Below, in pieces: positions 1 to 63,958 of a stretch of DNA of 64,000 nt; the stretch's first letter is position 1; each line of letters opens with the position of its first letter. Both the position numbers and the translations under genes were made by a program. Below the pieces are notes generated by a model. The model was not told where the DNA came from. It saw nothing but the letters and a program-made list of their open reading frames with translations, and did not search any database. Source of the DNA: Phymorhynchus buccinoides (taxonomy: Eukaryota > Mollusca > Gastropoda > Neogastropoda > Raphitomidae). The stretch is taken from contig CM065704.1 in NCBI GenBank assembly GCA_017654935.2, positions 16,688,661 through 16,752,660 on the forward strand, read 5' to 3'.

Positions 1-324
1 AAAATTGTTTTGAACCATATAATAATAATAATAATAATAATAAAGAAAGCTTATATAGCGTACATTCCAGGCTAGCTGCTCATGGCGCTTTACAAAAAAA
101 CAACAACATTTAACCAAATCACATCAATATCCATTCTCGCACACACACTGACAACACAGCATATCATTTACATGCGCATACATAATTATGTGTTATTATT
201 TGATGCTGCTAAATGGTATGCTATTGTTTTGAGTGTTGCTACAGTATGATTATATTAGATTGAATATCTATCATCTCTGGTTATGTTGTTTATGTTTAAT
301 CACATAATGGGATATGCTTGTGTG
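1..324. repeat. (TAA)n-tailed repeat fragment, otherwise featureless
   Basis: Bases 20-45 are (AAT)n followed by a TATATAGCG...GGCGCTTTACA fragment (about 46-96). The same motif recurs at 6596-6665, 37750-37840 and 39538-39615. Nothing else was recognised up to 324. Confidence 0.5.
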
Positions 325-1260
325 CATATCTGGCAATGTGCATGTGTCACTGTACATATGTGACCCAGCACCACAAAAGGGACATTAAGTGTCAAACTGA
401 CTATTCTGAGAAAATTATACATTTGAAAACTTCAGACAGGTCTCTTTATAATGATACAAGAACCATTCTTGTATCTTTTTCCGTTCCAGAGTTATGAGCA
501 TTTACAGTTAGTTATGAGCGTTGGCCATTTCGAGAAACCAGTCTAAAGTCTATCCTAGCTGAAGAAAGTGCACTGACCTACTCGTTTCAAAGGACTTTTA
601 AGATCATTTAGAGACCATTTTAAAGATTGTCCTTATATGAAAGATAAGATGTTAGAGAACGAGAAATTACATATACACAAAGAAGAAAGTTAAGCACCCC
701 ACCACTTTTTTGTTGTAGAGGAGATGAAATCGAGATTTATTGCAAATAATCAATAAAGAATGAAACATTGATTGGTAAATGAAAGTTTGACTATCTGACT
801 ATAAGAAAACGCATAATTTAATGTATGGTTTTACAAATGCATTCCGATATTCTGAAACAAAAAGGGTTGTCATGTTCAAATTAAAAAATACCATGTTTAA
901 TTATCAATGTAACAATTTGATATGGCTATATGAAAAGTTAATTATTGTGGGAAAACGTCATGAAGAGTGTCCAAAACTATTTGGCAAATCAAAGTTCAGT
1001 AGCGTGTGTTTCCTCCCTGTGCCTGGATGACTGCTTCAACCCTGCTTATAACGGAATAATGGTAGCCTTGTAACAGCTAAGGGGTGCTTAACTTTTTTCT
1101 TTGTGTATATAAGTTTATAACAGAAAATTGACCCAAAATGAGATTTTTGACTTTCCAAACCTGTTGTTAGAAACAAGCCCAGCGACTTAATGTCCCTTTC
1201 GTGGTGCTGGATCACATATATGAAACTGTAAAAATTGCATGTGCACATGTACACATTCAT
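325..1260. mobile_element. Long inverted-repeat element
   Basis: The left arm (about 325-392) contains GACCCAGCACCACAAAAGGG; the right arm (about 1184-1260) is its inverted copy with GGTGCTGGATCACATATATG. An inner pair (near 687 and 1080) is also inverted. No transposase was seen, so this is a non-autonomous DNA element. Related fragments lie at 44330-44600. Confidence 0.55.
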
Positions 1261-1392
1261 GACTACGTATCTCAGAAGATGAGTCATGGATACAGACTAT
1301 TACAAACACAGAGAGTAAAAAACAAAACACACACAAAATATTCTACACATTAAATCAGAGCTAAACATGAGGGGTAAAAAAAGATAGCTGAC

Positions 1393-39162
<37,770 letters not shown>

Positions 39163-39350
39163 ATTGAACCGGAAGTGTGAAGCAATTCTGTGTGAATGAT
39201 TTCCCTTGATGAGATGCCGCGTGAGTGACAACCAGGAAGTTTATTGAATTTCTAGGAAAGTTATGATGTCCACTTTGAGCTGAGAAAAGAAGACACATGT
39301 CGCTCCCACCCGCAGACGAGCTGTCTCGATGGACAGTTTCACAAGTCAGC
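39163..39350 (-). promoter_or_regulatory. Probable PRPF40A 5' UTR/promoter with ETS-type site
   Basis: Immediately upstream of the start codon the plus strand reads AACCGGAAGTG (39167-39177), a full ETS/GABP-type core, and a second AGGAAGT lies near 39227-39233. ETS sites close to the start are typical of animal housekeeping promoters. No TATA box was noticed. The transcription start cannot be seen from sequence alone. Confidence 0.4.
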
Positions 39351-39364
39351 AAGTGGTTGACAAA

Positions 39365-39640
39365 GGTGAACTAGCGGCGCACACATAATTTTAAATTTAA
39401 TTTAAATTCATTCACAGGTAATGAGGTATGTTAGTCTAATCATTACTCTAAAACTTATAACTTATATAAGACATACCTGTGAATTTAGACTGTGACATTG
39501 GACTAATGTCTATTCTCACTCTATGCTATAACTATGATTAATAATAATAATAATAATAAGCTTCTATAGCGCTTCTTCGATGATAAAAAATCATCCTCAG
39601 AGCGCTTTACAAATATTACGGAGCCCACGGTCAAAGGAAA
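39365..39640. repeat. Short foldback and (TAA)n-tailed fragment
   Basis: ATTCACAGGTAATGAGGTATG (about 39410) mirrors ACATACCTGTGAATT (about 39471). 39538-39615 is (TAA)n with TATAGCGCTTC..CAGAGCGCTTTACA. Confidence 0.5.
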
Positions 39641-39789
39641 GGCTGAGCTGACCATTCTGGCTCCTTTTCAAAAAAAAAGGACTGTAAAAGAGGGGTTCCG
39701 GTTCCGTTCAAATTCCAGTTGGCAGTGGTGGTGCAAAAAAAATTATTGAGATTGGAATGGGCAAGGAAGGGGAGTGGATAAATAAATAA

Positions 39790-40390
39790 GACTGATGAGT
39801 TACTGATCAGCCTGGACAAACCTGACCCCCACACACGTCAGCAGTGAAGGCTGCGATGGAGTCCTGCCGCAGTTTATTCCACTCCCTGATGGTCCTTGAT
39901 TAGACGAGTTGGATCTGTACTTAGTGCCCACGGTGAATGCGCTGAAACCATTCTGCAGGTGGTGTCCATGCCTTTGCCAAAATGGAAGAGGCACCAGCTT
40001 GGCTTCCAGATTCAGTTCAGTGTTCAGCGTCGATGGGTGCTGATGGTGCAGTAAAAGTAGTCATTGGGGTGGGTGAGTAGGAGTGGAGAGGGGTGGGGGC
40101 GAGACTGATGAGTTACTGATCAGCCTGCAGTCCTGACGTGCCACTCACGTCAGCAGTGAAGGCTGCGATGGAGTCCTGCCGCAGTTCGTTCCACTCCCTC
40201 ATTTTGATGGTCCTTGGGAGGAACGAGTTATATCTGTACTTAGTGCGGCACTGATGTGCGCTGAAACCGGCTGCAGGTGGTGTCCATCTCCTTTGCCAAG
40301 ATGGAAGAGGCACCAGCTTGGCTTGCAGATTACAGGCAGTGTACAGCGTCGAAAACGGTGCTGATCTTGTGCAGTAACGCGTAGTCACAG
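39790..40390 (-). pseudogene. Tandem duplicate of a LINE C-terminal fragment
   Basis: Two copies (about 39794-40050 and 40100-40390) translate on the minus strand to a KYR.NS.LPRTI..REWN.LRQDSIAAFTADV-like segment, typical of the C-terminus of many non-LTR retrotransposon polyproteins. Copies differ by small indels and cannot encode a full protein. A further related scrap is at about 41110-41200. Confidence 0.6.
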
Positions 40391-40404
40391 TAGTGTAATG
40401 AGTA

Positions 40405-40584
40405 CAGTGGAACCTCCCTTAGGGTAAGACTCCCTCCCACATAAGACCTACTTCTTTGAGACATTGCCCTTCTTTGTAAGCATTAAAATTACCTCCCTTA
40501 TAACTAAAAACAGAAAAATACCCTAACCTTATAAGACCTCATTTTTGATGATTTTTTTAAGGTCTTATAAGGGAGGTTCTACTG
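40405..40584. mobile_element. MITE family A
   Basis: TA-flanked, CAGTGGAACCTCCCTTAGGG to TATAAGGGAGGTTCTACTG. Confidence 0.8.
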
Positions 40585-42750
40585 TAGTATGTACTCCTAT
40601 ATAGTGGTAAATATATTATTATTAATAGGCATGTTATGAGTTTGTAGCAATATTAAAATTGATAGTAAGTCCCGTAAGTATAATATTATTTAAATAAACC
40701 AGACCTGTGCCATACAAATTAAAAGTCCATATTCAAAGAGGGGATGTTGTACAGGCCGTGAGGCCTAGGCTATGAAAGCAGTCTAGTCATTTCCTTCCTT
40801 TCCATAAAGCGACCACAGTCACTTTTGACTATTCTGTCGCTGTTACTCTACGGTAATGCGTACTGAGGTACTACTGAGATTGTGAGAAGAAGAAAGTTGA
40901 CAGAAGAAGACAGAAAGCCTGGCCCAGCCAGCTAGGTTCCGCTGATCGGCCGCTAACGTGATGCCACGCCAAGCAAGAGAATGACCCACCCAGCCAGGTC
41001 CCGCTAATCGGGCTCCAACGTGATGCCGCGCCATTGGGAAATAATAATAAAAAATAAAAAAGGGGTGAGTTATTGTGATTTGGACTGAGACCCAGGACAC
41101 GAAGATGCCCTGGAAGGTCCCCGCCTCAACAGCCTGTTCGGGGAGGTTGTTCCATGCCTTGATGGTACGTGGCAGGAAACTGGCCTGTCTGTATAAACAG
41201 AGGCTGTTCGCCTATTTGGCAAATACGGATTAGGGTCAGGGATAGGGTTAGAAATAGAATTGATCATCCAGAAAAGGGATATGGTTAGGCCAAAAAAAAA
41301 AAATTTTTGTTTCCGGTTTCCCAACCGACCCTAGTTTTTTGCCGCCGACCCTAAACTTTGTTTTGATGAATAAAGAAAAAAAAAGTAATTTGAGCAGACG
41401 ATTGCAAGGGAAACAACCAATGCACTCAGTGCAGTCAAAGACCGTTACTCGCGCAGACTTTTGTGACCCTACATCCGCCGACAAAATGGCGGGCGCTAGA
41501 CACGCGATTGCAGTTTCAATGCCAATGTGATAAATATATCCACACACATAGACCGAACACAAATTTATGTAAAAAAGAAAAGAGAAAAAAAAGCCAACCT
41601 ACCTACCATATTTTTTAAACTGAATCTTACTGATGAAACCCCCAACAGACATTTTTTTTTTTTTTTGGGGGGGGGCCATATGGTTAGGGTTAGAACTGAA
41701 AACAACCAAAACAAATGAAAGAAACACTGCGCATGTGAGAACTGAAACAAAAGTTCATTATTTGCCCGACTTCGTTGTGCCTAGGGTTAGAAATTACGGT
41801 CAGGATAGGGCTAGGGAATAGGCCAGGATGAGGAATATATATAAATATAAACAAGAGCAAAACGAAGAGCAAACTTTAATTGTGCGAAAAACATTATTTA
41901 AATAAAAAGATGGCTTATGCTGGTCTTCCTTCCTTCCTTCAAGCAACCACAATCCTTTGCTGATTCGGGTCCTGCTGATTATTCTGTCACTGTAAAATTC
42001 AGGGGGATCTACGGAAAAATATTCGCGGAATACTTCAGCCCTAATCTATAGATAGAAGAGGGGTTGTCTCCTTTCCAAGAGAGAGAAAGAGGGGGGGGGG
42101 GGGGAATTAGATATTTTATATAAGATAATCACCAATACCCTATGCTACATGACCCAGCCAGTCAGGGACCATTCAACGGAACCCCCACATGACCCCACAT
42201 ACCCAAGTAGATAGAGAAAGAGAGAGGGGGGGGAGCTAGATGGAGAGAGAGAGAGAGACTCAATAGGGCATTTGCCATGCGAGGACGACCTTGAATTTCA
42301 CTGAGTTGAACTTAGAGAGTTGAACTAGAAAGGTCAGCGTAACTCGGGCAGAACGAGTGCGGGCAAATTAGTAGTCTAGTATAGAAAACGAATACTCGTG
42401 GTGAATGCCCTATTCAACATCCTTAAGTCGAAATTCCATGGGCAGTCCTATATGTTGTAGCTGAGGAGACGCCGAGGGTGGCGCTGTTTTCTTACCCCCA
42501 GCTGCTGGTGGAGTCCCATTCGGACTGGATCGATGCTGCCTCCACACACTGAGCATGCATTTATTCATGAAAAGCCTGTCCCCATATACGTACCTACCTA
42601 TCTACCTACCCCATACCTGGGACTGCCTCAGTGAAGCTAAACAAAGAAAGTCTGGCGACGTTGTTGACATAGCCCAAAGTTCTATTCTGTTATTTACTCA
42701 GCGAACTTTGGGGGATTTCCCAGGCTGTTCATGAGAGAGAGACAACCAAA
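40585..42750. other. Intergenic region with degenerate TTAGGG-like scraps
   Basis: GGGTCAGGGATAGGGTTAG (41235), GGTTAGGGTTAG (about 41674) and CTAGGGTTAG (41781) resemble decayed telomere-like repeats. A GA tract lies at 42080-42110. A duplicated GGGCAGG-type segment appears around 40910-41030. No gene recognised. Confidence 0.4.
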
Positions 42751-42754
42751 CTAC

Positions 42755-44012
42755 AGTGGAACCTCCCTTATAAGACCGTAAAAAAATCATCCCAAATGAG
42801 GTCTTATAAGGGAGGGATCTTATAAGGGAGGTAACTTTAATACTTACAAAGAAGAGCAATGTCTCAGAGAAGTACCGTAAAAACTAGACTATAAGACGCA
42901 CCTGTATATAAGCCGCATCCCTTAAATTGACAAAATATTATGGTTTTGTTGTTGTTGTTGTTTTTTGCTGTCCCATCTTCTGGGCTGTACAGTGGCATTG
43001 CTCCCACGCCGCCCATTCCGAATCTCAATTCGCAGCTACACCCCGGTTTGTTCAAGTCGCAGAAACCGAGACCAGCAGTCCAAGGGGAGCGAATCTATGT
43101 TAGGTCGTCAGGAGGCAACCAACCGAGGACACACTGCACTTCTGCTGAGTCACTTCGGTGGAGTTCAGTGGATCCTGTTCAGGACACCACCTACTAAGCC
43201 CCCTACTGACGACACTATTCTCTTAGTCGCGGAGCCAGCGTGAGTGAGGTCCTCCTCCGAGGGCGCCACCATGACCGTCCACCGACAGCTCCCCAGAACA
43301 CACTGATCCCCATGACTTTGACCCGAACGCACCAAGGCATAGACTGGACTGGAAACTGAAACTGAGGTCACCATGAGAGCAGGGCATGCAAAGCCACAGA
43401 ATTTGAGACTTTTTTTTTTTTTTAAACTTTATGATTGATGGGAAATGAGGCCGATGATAACGATGATGATGATGCTATGGAGTTCCGTATCGGTCTGAGA
43501 CTGCATGGCAGGGCTGTATTCTATGCTTCCTTTCATAATGATATCCCAGCGTTAACCATGCCCGAGAACTACCTCTATGTTAGGTATTTATTCACGTATA
43601 AGCCGCACCTGAGTTCTTAAGCCGCAGAGAAAATTGTATGTGCGCAAACCAACACAAATATAGAAATGTTCTTATCAGAGCATAAATATTTAACGTTCTC
43701 AGACACTTTAAGCATGAGATTTGAATCTATTGATTGCCAAAACCAGTTTTGAGTCTAAAGAAGCTCAAAATAGGCTGAAGAATGTGGCCAGAAACAGATT
43801 TAATCATACTGATAAATGTAGAATGGAAAAAAATCCACAGATAAGCCGCATCAGTCTATAAGCCGCATGGGCCAAAGTTGAGGGGGAAAAACAGCGGCTT
43901 ATACTTATAGTCCACATTTTGTCTTATGTGGGAGGGAGTCTTATAATGGAAGAATGCCGGGTTCTCACTCTAGGAAAAAAAGTATCACTTTATAGTCCGA
44001 ATAATACGGTAA
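42755..44012. mobile_element. Nested complex: MITE A, MITE B and repeat Q
   Basis: Starts as MITE A (CAGTGGAACCTCCCTTATAA), continues at 42874 as a family B element (CCGTAAAAACTAGACTATAA) whose right end (TATAGTCCGAATAATACGG) is at 44011. Repeat Q lies inside at 42962-43200, and a displaced piece of MITE A at 43921-43955. A (T)12 run is at 43411. Confidence 0.6.
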
Positions 44013-44063
44013 ATATACTTATCTATGGTTATATGTTGATGTGGTTGTTTTCTTGTGTTTCAG

Positions 44064-44126
44064 AACAGTCTCACATTATTTAGAGATGAATTCCTGAGAG
44101 AAGGCATTGATGGAAGCAAACTCATG
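44064..44126 (+). CDS. Possible exon of an unrecognised gene
   Basis: A 63-nt segment between a pyrimidine-rich acceptor (TTGTGTTTCAG) and donor GTAGGA, open in phase 0: NSLTLFRDEFLREGIDGSKL M. The other plus frame checked contains a stop. I do not recognise the protein. It pairs in phase with the segment at 44761. It could belong to a small gene between PRPF40A and SMARCAL1 that is interrupted by the assembly gap. Confidence 0.4.
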
Positions 44127-44645
44127 GTAGGAGACTGAATTTTTAATTTCTGTTCAAAATGGCACAGAAGTAAAGTTACTTACTGAATGTTTTCCAAATG
44201 ACCACACTGTCTTATCCTACTAACTTTAAATCTCATAACTCTGAACGAAAAAACGATAAAGATGATTCTTGTAATGTATCATTACAAAAAGATAATTGTT
44301 TGAAGTTTTTCAAATGTATCATTTTTTAAAAATGTCAGTTCGAACACTTCGAACACTTTAATGGTCCCTGTTTCCGATCATGATGTTCCTTTGTCGCCTT
44401 TTATTCGGGCGTGGTGCTGGGGTCAATATTTTGTGTTAACGCAAAAAGACTCAAGAATGATTCTTGTAATGTAGTCATTACAAAGATAATGAGGTCTGCA
44501 GTTTTCAAAAAAATGTATAAAAAATGTTCGTAGAATGGTCCGTTCGACACTTAATGTCCCTTTCGGTTTTGGGCTGGGTGAAATATTTTGTGTTATCTTT
44601 TTATTGAGGGAAAAAAGTACAGAAAGAAAGAAACCCCACCTGACA

Positions 44646-44709
<64 letters not shown>

Positions 44710-44760
44710 CACACAACCACATTAAGCTCATTTTTTTAATGAATGATGTATATTTGGCAG
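44127..44760. other. Repeat fragments and (AC)n between the two candidate exons
   Basis: Two tandem-like segments share GATGATTCTTGTAATGTA and ATGGTCC/TGTCCCTTTCGG, related to the 325-1260 element. An (AC)n tract spans 44650-44715. Confidence 0.5.
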
Positions 44761-44820
44761 AAATATGCAGCCGAAGAAGTTGATGCCAATACAATAATGC
44801 CAAATATGCCAAGCAAGAAA
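44761..44820 (+). CDS. Possible second exon of the unrecognised gene
   Basis: A 60-nt phase-0 segment with acceptor TTGGCAG and a consensus donor GTGAGT. It encodes KYAAEEVDANTIMPNMPSKK. It is followed by a (CT)n tract and then the gap. A later in-frame segment may exist near 45132-45180 (VLNDKLSEGSQ), but this is weak. No function is assigned. Confidence 0.42.
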
Positions 44821-44844
44821 GTGAGTATTTTTGACAGCACCTTT

Positions 44845-44849
<5 letters not shown>

Positions 44850-44879
<30 letters not shown>

Positions 44880-44920
44880 TCTCTCTCTCGTCTCTCTCTC
44901 TCTCCTCTCCTCTTCTCTCT

Positions 44921-44968
<48 letters not shown>

Positions 44969-45055
44969 CTCGTCTCTCTCTCTCTCTCTCCTCCTCTCTC
45001 TCTCTCCTTTCTCTTCATCTCTCTCTCTCCTCTCCCTCTCTCTCTCTTGTATTTC
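44850..45055. repeat. (CT)n microsatellite
   Basis: About 200 bp of CT repeats with scattered interruptions, just before the gap. Confidence 0.97.
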
Positions 45056-45187
45056 AATATTCTATTATTATTTTTGTTCTTCAATGTTTTTGCAATGAAA
45101 TGATGCTTCCCCCATTCATGAGAACCAGCCAGGTGTTAAATGACAAATTAAGCGAGGGTTCCCAGTCACCTCTCTCTCTCTTCATCT

Positions 45188-45687
45188 NNNNNNNNNNNNN
45201 NNNNNNNNNNNNNNNNNNNNNNNNNNNNNNNNNNNNNNNNNNNNNNNNNNNNNNNNNNNNNNNNNNNNNNNNNNNNNNNNNNNNNNNNNNNNNNNNNNNN
45301 NNNNNNNNNNNNNNNNNNNNNNNNNNNNNNNNNNNNNNNNNNNNNNNNNNNNNNNNNNNNNNNNNNNNNNNNNNNNNNNNNNNNNNNNNNNNNNNNNNNN
45401 NNNNNNNNNNNNNNNNNNNNNNNNNNNNNNNNNNNNNNNNNNNNNNNNNNNNNNNNNNNNNNNNNNNNNNNNNNNNNNNNNNNNNNNNNNNNNNNNNNNN
45501 NNNNNNNNNNNNNNNNNNNNNNNNNNNNNNNNNNNNNNNNNNNNNNNNNNNNNNNNNNNNNNNNNNNNNNNNNNNNNNNNNNNNNNNNNNNNNNNNNNNN
45601 NNNNNNNNNNNNNNNNNNNNNNNNNNNNNNNNNNNNNNNNNNNNNNNNNNNNNNNNNNNNNNNNNNNNNNNNNNNNNNNNNNNNNNN
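45188..45687. other. Assembly gap (500 N)
   Basis: Exactly 500 N follow a CT-rich stretch. The round length suggests a scaffold gap of unknown true size. Exons of the unrecognised plus-strand gene could be missing here. Confidence 0.99.
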
Positions 45688-46555
45688 TTTTGTAACTTGA
45701 TCATAATATGTCTCATTTCGATTGATTTATTAATTTTTAGGTTATCCAAAGTCTATGTGCCTGTGGCTACCCAGCTTTTACTTGATTTCTCATAGTGAGT
45801 TTTATTTAGTTTAGGAGAAAGAAAAGCGTGTGACACCATTTTTAAGACAAATATTATTACAAATTAGTTCAATTAGGACTGTATTGTTTTAACTTCCATG
45901 TATATTACAATTACAACAATATGCATGCTGTCCATGATCGTGTGGCAGGAAAACAGCTAATAATGACACTTGTTTGGATGAGACCCACCCATAATATACG
46001 GATGGAAGATAATCATTACATTAATAATGTTACTAAGGTCTACCTTAGTATCATAGATCGCTGTTAAATATGAATGAAATGTTAGGTTTTACGTCAATTC
46101 GGCTGCCCCCAAAAAACAGCAAATTATGGGACGAACCATCAACCAACCAACATCATTCAATTCCTCGGAGCAGATCCTGGAGGTACTGCAAAAACCAGGG
46201 TCTGACAGTACGCAAAGAATTAGAATAGACTAAACCTCTGTGAAATAAAACTTACTGGACCTGCTGGCTTGATTATTGTTGAATGTGGTGTCTTCCTTTG
46301 AAATTGAATTTTTTTTTTTTTTAACAAACAACAACAAATTAAAAACAAAGGCTCTACTCACTACTTAGGCCTACATTATCTTAAGACATGGACCTCTATG
46401 TGAACTTGAACCAACTTGTTGGCCTAATTGTGTCATTTGAATTCATTAAAGCCACTATCAATCACTATTCAATGATGTTTTGTGATGTTACCAGAATGTT
46501 TTGTTCATGATCCTCTGTGTGAAGGTTGTGCCTTTCGCTCGATCTGCCTACGTTT
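45688..46555. other. Intergenic AT-rich sequence
   Basis: Contains a possible short exon after TTTTTAG at 45741 (VIQSLCACGYPAFT then stop) that cannot be supported by itself. Nothing else recognised. Confidence 0.3.
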
Positions 46556-46559
46556 TCAG

Positions 46560-46892
46560 CACGCGTCCATACAAATACACAAACACATGTACACACTCGT
46601 GCGAGCGGACACACAGAAACACATGCGCGCGCGATGACACACAGACACACACGCGCGCGCCCCCTGCCGCGTGCGCGGACACACACAACACACGACACAC
46701 ATCTTTTTTTCTCAGGCCCTACACACACGCACGCGCGCACACACAGGCACCGTGCCACACGCGCGCGCCCCTTGATCGCCGCATGCGCGGACACACACAC
46801 ACACGACACACACACACCTTTTTCTCTCAGGCCCTATACACACACAGACACACACACACACGCACGCACGCACGCACACGCACACACACACG

Positions 46893-46930
<38 letters not shown>
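46560..46930. repeat. CA-rich complex repeat
   Basis: CA repeats with CGCGCGCGCC interruptions and a duplicated about 120-bp segment (CTCAGGCCCTACACACACGC at about 46712 and the like at 46826). It flanks the truncated LINE; similar CA sequence reappears after the LINE at 47892-47995. Confidence 0.85.
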
Positions 46931-46931
<1 letters not shown>

Positions 46932-46939
46932 TAAAAACT

Positions 46940-47888
46940 ATTTGATAGTCTTATCTCTCCAATATTAACTTATGGTGCAGACGTTTGGCTACCATTTACG
47001 ATAAAATTAGATGACAACTTTAACTTAGAAAAGTTATTGACCCAATGCCTTTCAAATAAATTACAGCATGAACATATCCAGCATAATGTTTTCAAACAAA
47101 TTTTAGGGGTTCATAAAGAAGCTATAAATGTAGCGGTTATTGGAGAGCTAGGTAGTTTTCCTGTTAGTTTAATATCAATTTGTCAAATTATAAAATTCTG
47201 GCATCGTATATTTCATTTTGGAGAAAAAGAAAATCTGAGACACAATCAAAACTAAACTTTTATAACAGGATCTTTAACTAGGATCTTTATCATTCTAAAT
47301 GCCTCAAATAGTCTTTTGACTCAGAGGGCGTAAAATCTCTATATTTCTCTCTCTCTCAACTTTTATAACAAGATTACAAGCGAATACAGAACTGAACCAT
47401 ATTTGACAAATCCTTTATTAAACTTTAACCCAAAACAGATGTTATGCAAACTAAGAACTTCTTGCCATGAGCTTAAAATAGAAAAAAGGTAGACATTCTA
47501 ATATGCCTAGAGAGAAAAGGTTATGCTTACAATGTAACGAAGTAGAAGATGAAATTCATTTTTTTAGACAATTGTACAAAACATACAGAAATAAGAATAC
47601 AATTTATAAAACTCGTTGAAGAAAAATACAACATAGCAAATTAATTACAAATGACGCCCTTATAAGTGAGCTTGCAAAATATATACACAGTTGTTTCAAT
47701 CAATCGCCTCAAGCAGTAGCGCAACCAGTACAAAGAAAGGAAAAAAAAAAAGAAAAGAGAAGTAGTTTAACAAAAATGTTAAATAATTAAAACTTTATTA
47801 TTACCGTTATTGTTATAATATTTATTAGTGTCATATAAAACCTTGTATTGGTTTTAAAGGGCAATAAAATTGATTCTGATTCTGATTG
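46940..47888 (+). pseudogene. 3' end of a non-LTR retrotransposon
   Basis: Translation gives FDSLISPILTYGADVWLPF, then FKQILGVHKEAINVAVIGEL, the conserved C-terminal region of the reverse transcriptase polyprotein, and downstream MPREKRLCLQCNEVEDEIHF, a terminal Cys/His region. Stops and frameshifts break it. It ends in AATAAAATTGATTCTGATTC with a GATTCT repeat tail. It is 5' truncated. Confidence 0.8.
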
Positions 47889-48091
47889 TGATTCACACAC
47901 AGACACACACGTGCGTGCCCCTCGCCGCATGCGCGGACACACACGACCCCCCCCCCCTTTTTTTCCTCTCAGGCCCTACACACACACACACACTTACTTT
48001 TTGTCCTCGACATATCATTTTTGATAACAATAAACCGTTTTTAGCAATCTGGTGGGAAAAAAAACTTTCTCAGCAGCATACTTCGTCGCCT

Positions 48092-48145
<54 letters not shown>

Positions 48146-48870
48146 TTTGATTATCCATCTTTGTTTTTTCCTTGACGGAAAAAAACTCATGCGTGACCTT
48201 CACCTCAGATGGCACTCCAGTTTTCAAAACCAAGGTGAAGGTAAGAGAATAAAAGGTGTGTGGCCCTATATTGTCGCAAACCATGTCCCATATGTGCCTT
48301 CCGGTCGAGAGGACGTAAAACACCAAAATTCATTCATTGTCGCAAACCATTTTTTCTTTATGGTTATGTTATTATAATTAATTCAAATTTGAAACAGTTA
48401 TATTTCTCTTCTTTTTTTTGGGCACCAGTCTTTCAAAACAATTAGGCATAATTGCAAAACAGCATTGAGTTTATGTGTCTCTTCATCAGTTTTTAATTAC
48501 GACATACAGACTGACTTACGAGGTCCGAAAACAAAATCAAACATGGCTGTTGATAACCAGAGAGTGTCTTTGATTTAACAACTCGACATGTCTGTAACTT
48601 TTTTTATATTGTAGAAACCTGGTCTGCATTCACGACATGGGAAACACGGCACACTGCTTTACGTTTGTGCTTTTGTGTGCCCCTTTTCTAGATGGTTATT
48701 GATTAAGGCATCGTTTCTTGTTATCGCGGCTGGCTTTTCTGCTGATTTCAAATCGAAAGGAGACTTCCCTGAAGCACACTGGGTTTAGTTCGTTGTAGGA
48801 CTACTAGGAGCCTTTGAAGGCATTATCAAAATAATAACAATTAACAAAATTTGGACAAACAAAATTAGAC
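47889..48870. other. CA/GA repeats and SMARCAL1 upstream region
   Basis: CA tract 47892-47995 and (GA)n at 48091-48142. The region 48380-48870 probably holds the SMARCAL1 promoter and 5' UTR, but no clear element was seen. Confidence 0.4.
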
Positions 48871-63445
<14,575 letters not shown>

Positions 63446-63958
63446 GTCAGTGTGTATGTGTGTGTGTTTGTGTGTCCCATGCATGTCTGTGTGTGTGTCT
63501 GTGGCCTCCTCGCGTTCACTGCTGCATGCCTCAAAGATGATGGGGAAAAAACTGTCGGTCAGTGTGTTTGTGTGTGTTCGTCTGTCTGTCTGTATGTCCG
63601 GCTGTGTGTGTGTGTGTTTGTGTGTCCCATGCATGTGTGTGTGTGTGTTTGTGTGTTCCATGCATGTGTGTGTGTGTGTGTGTGTGGCCTCCTCGTGCTC
63701 ACTGCTGCACGCCTCCAAGATGATGGAGAACAAACTGTCGGTCAGTGTGTGTGTGTGTGTGTAGGTGTGTGTGTTTGTGTGTGTGTGTGTGTGTGTGGCC
63801 TCACGCTCCCTGCTGCACGGCTCCAAGATGATGGAGAATAAACTGTCAGTCAGTGTGTGTGTGTGTGTGTCCCCCATGCATGTCTGTGTCTGTGGCCTCC
63901 TCGCGCTCACTGCTGCACGCCTCCAAGATGATGGAGAAAAAACTGTCGGTCAATGTGA

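Noticed and set aside
42480..42545. Minus-strand exon-like segment with GTAAGA donor
   Set aside because: Short, several frames open, no recognised peptide, and no partner exon was found.
45741..45790. Terminal exon VIQSLCACGYPAFT-stop after the gap
   Set aside because: Only one splice site supports it and the preceding exon would lie in the gap; too weak to list as a gene.
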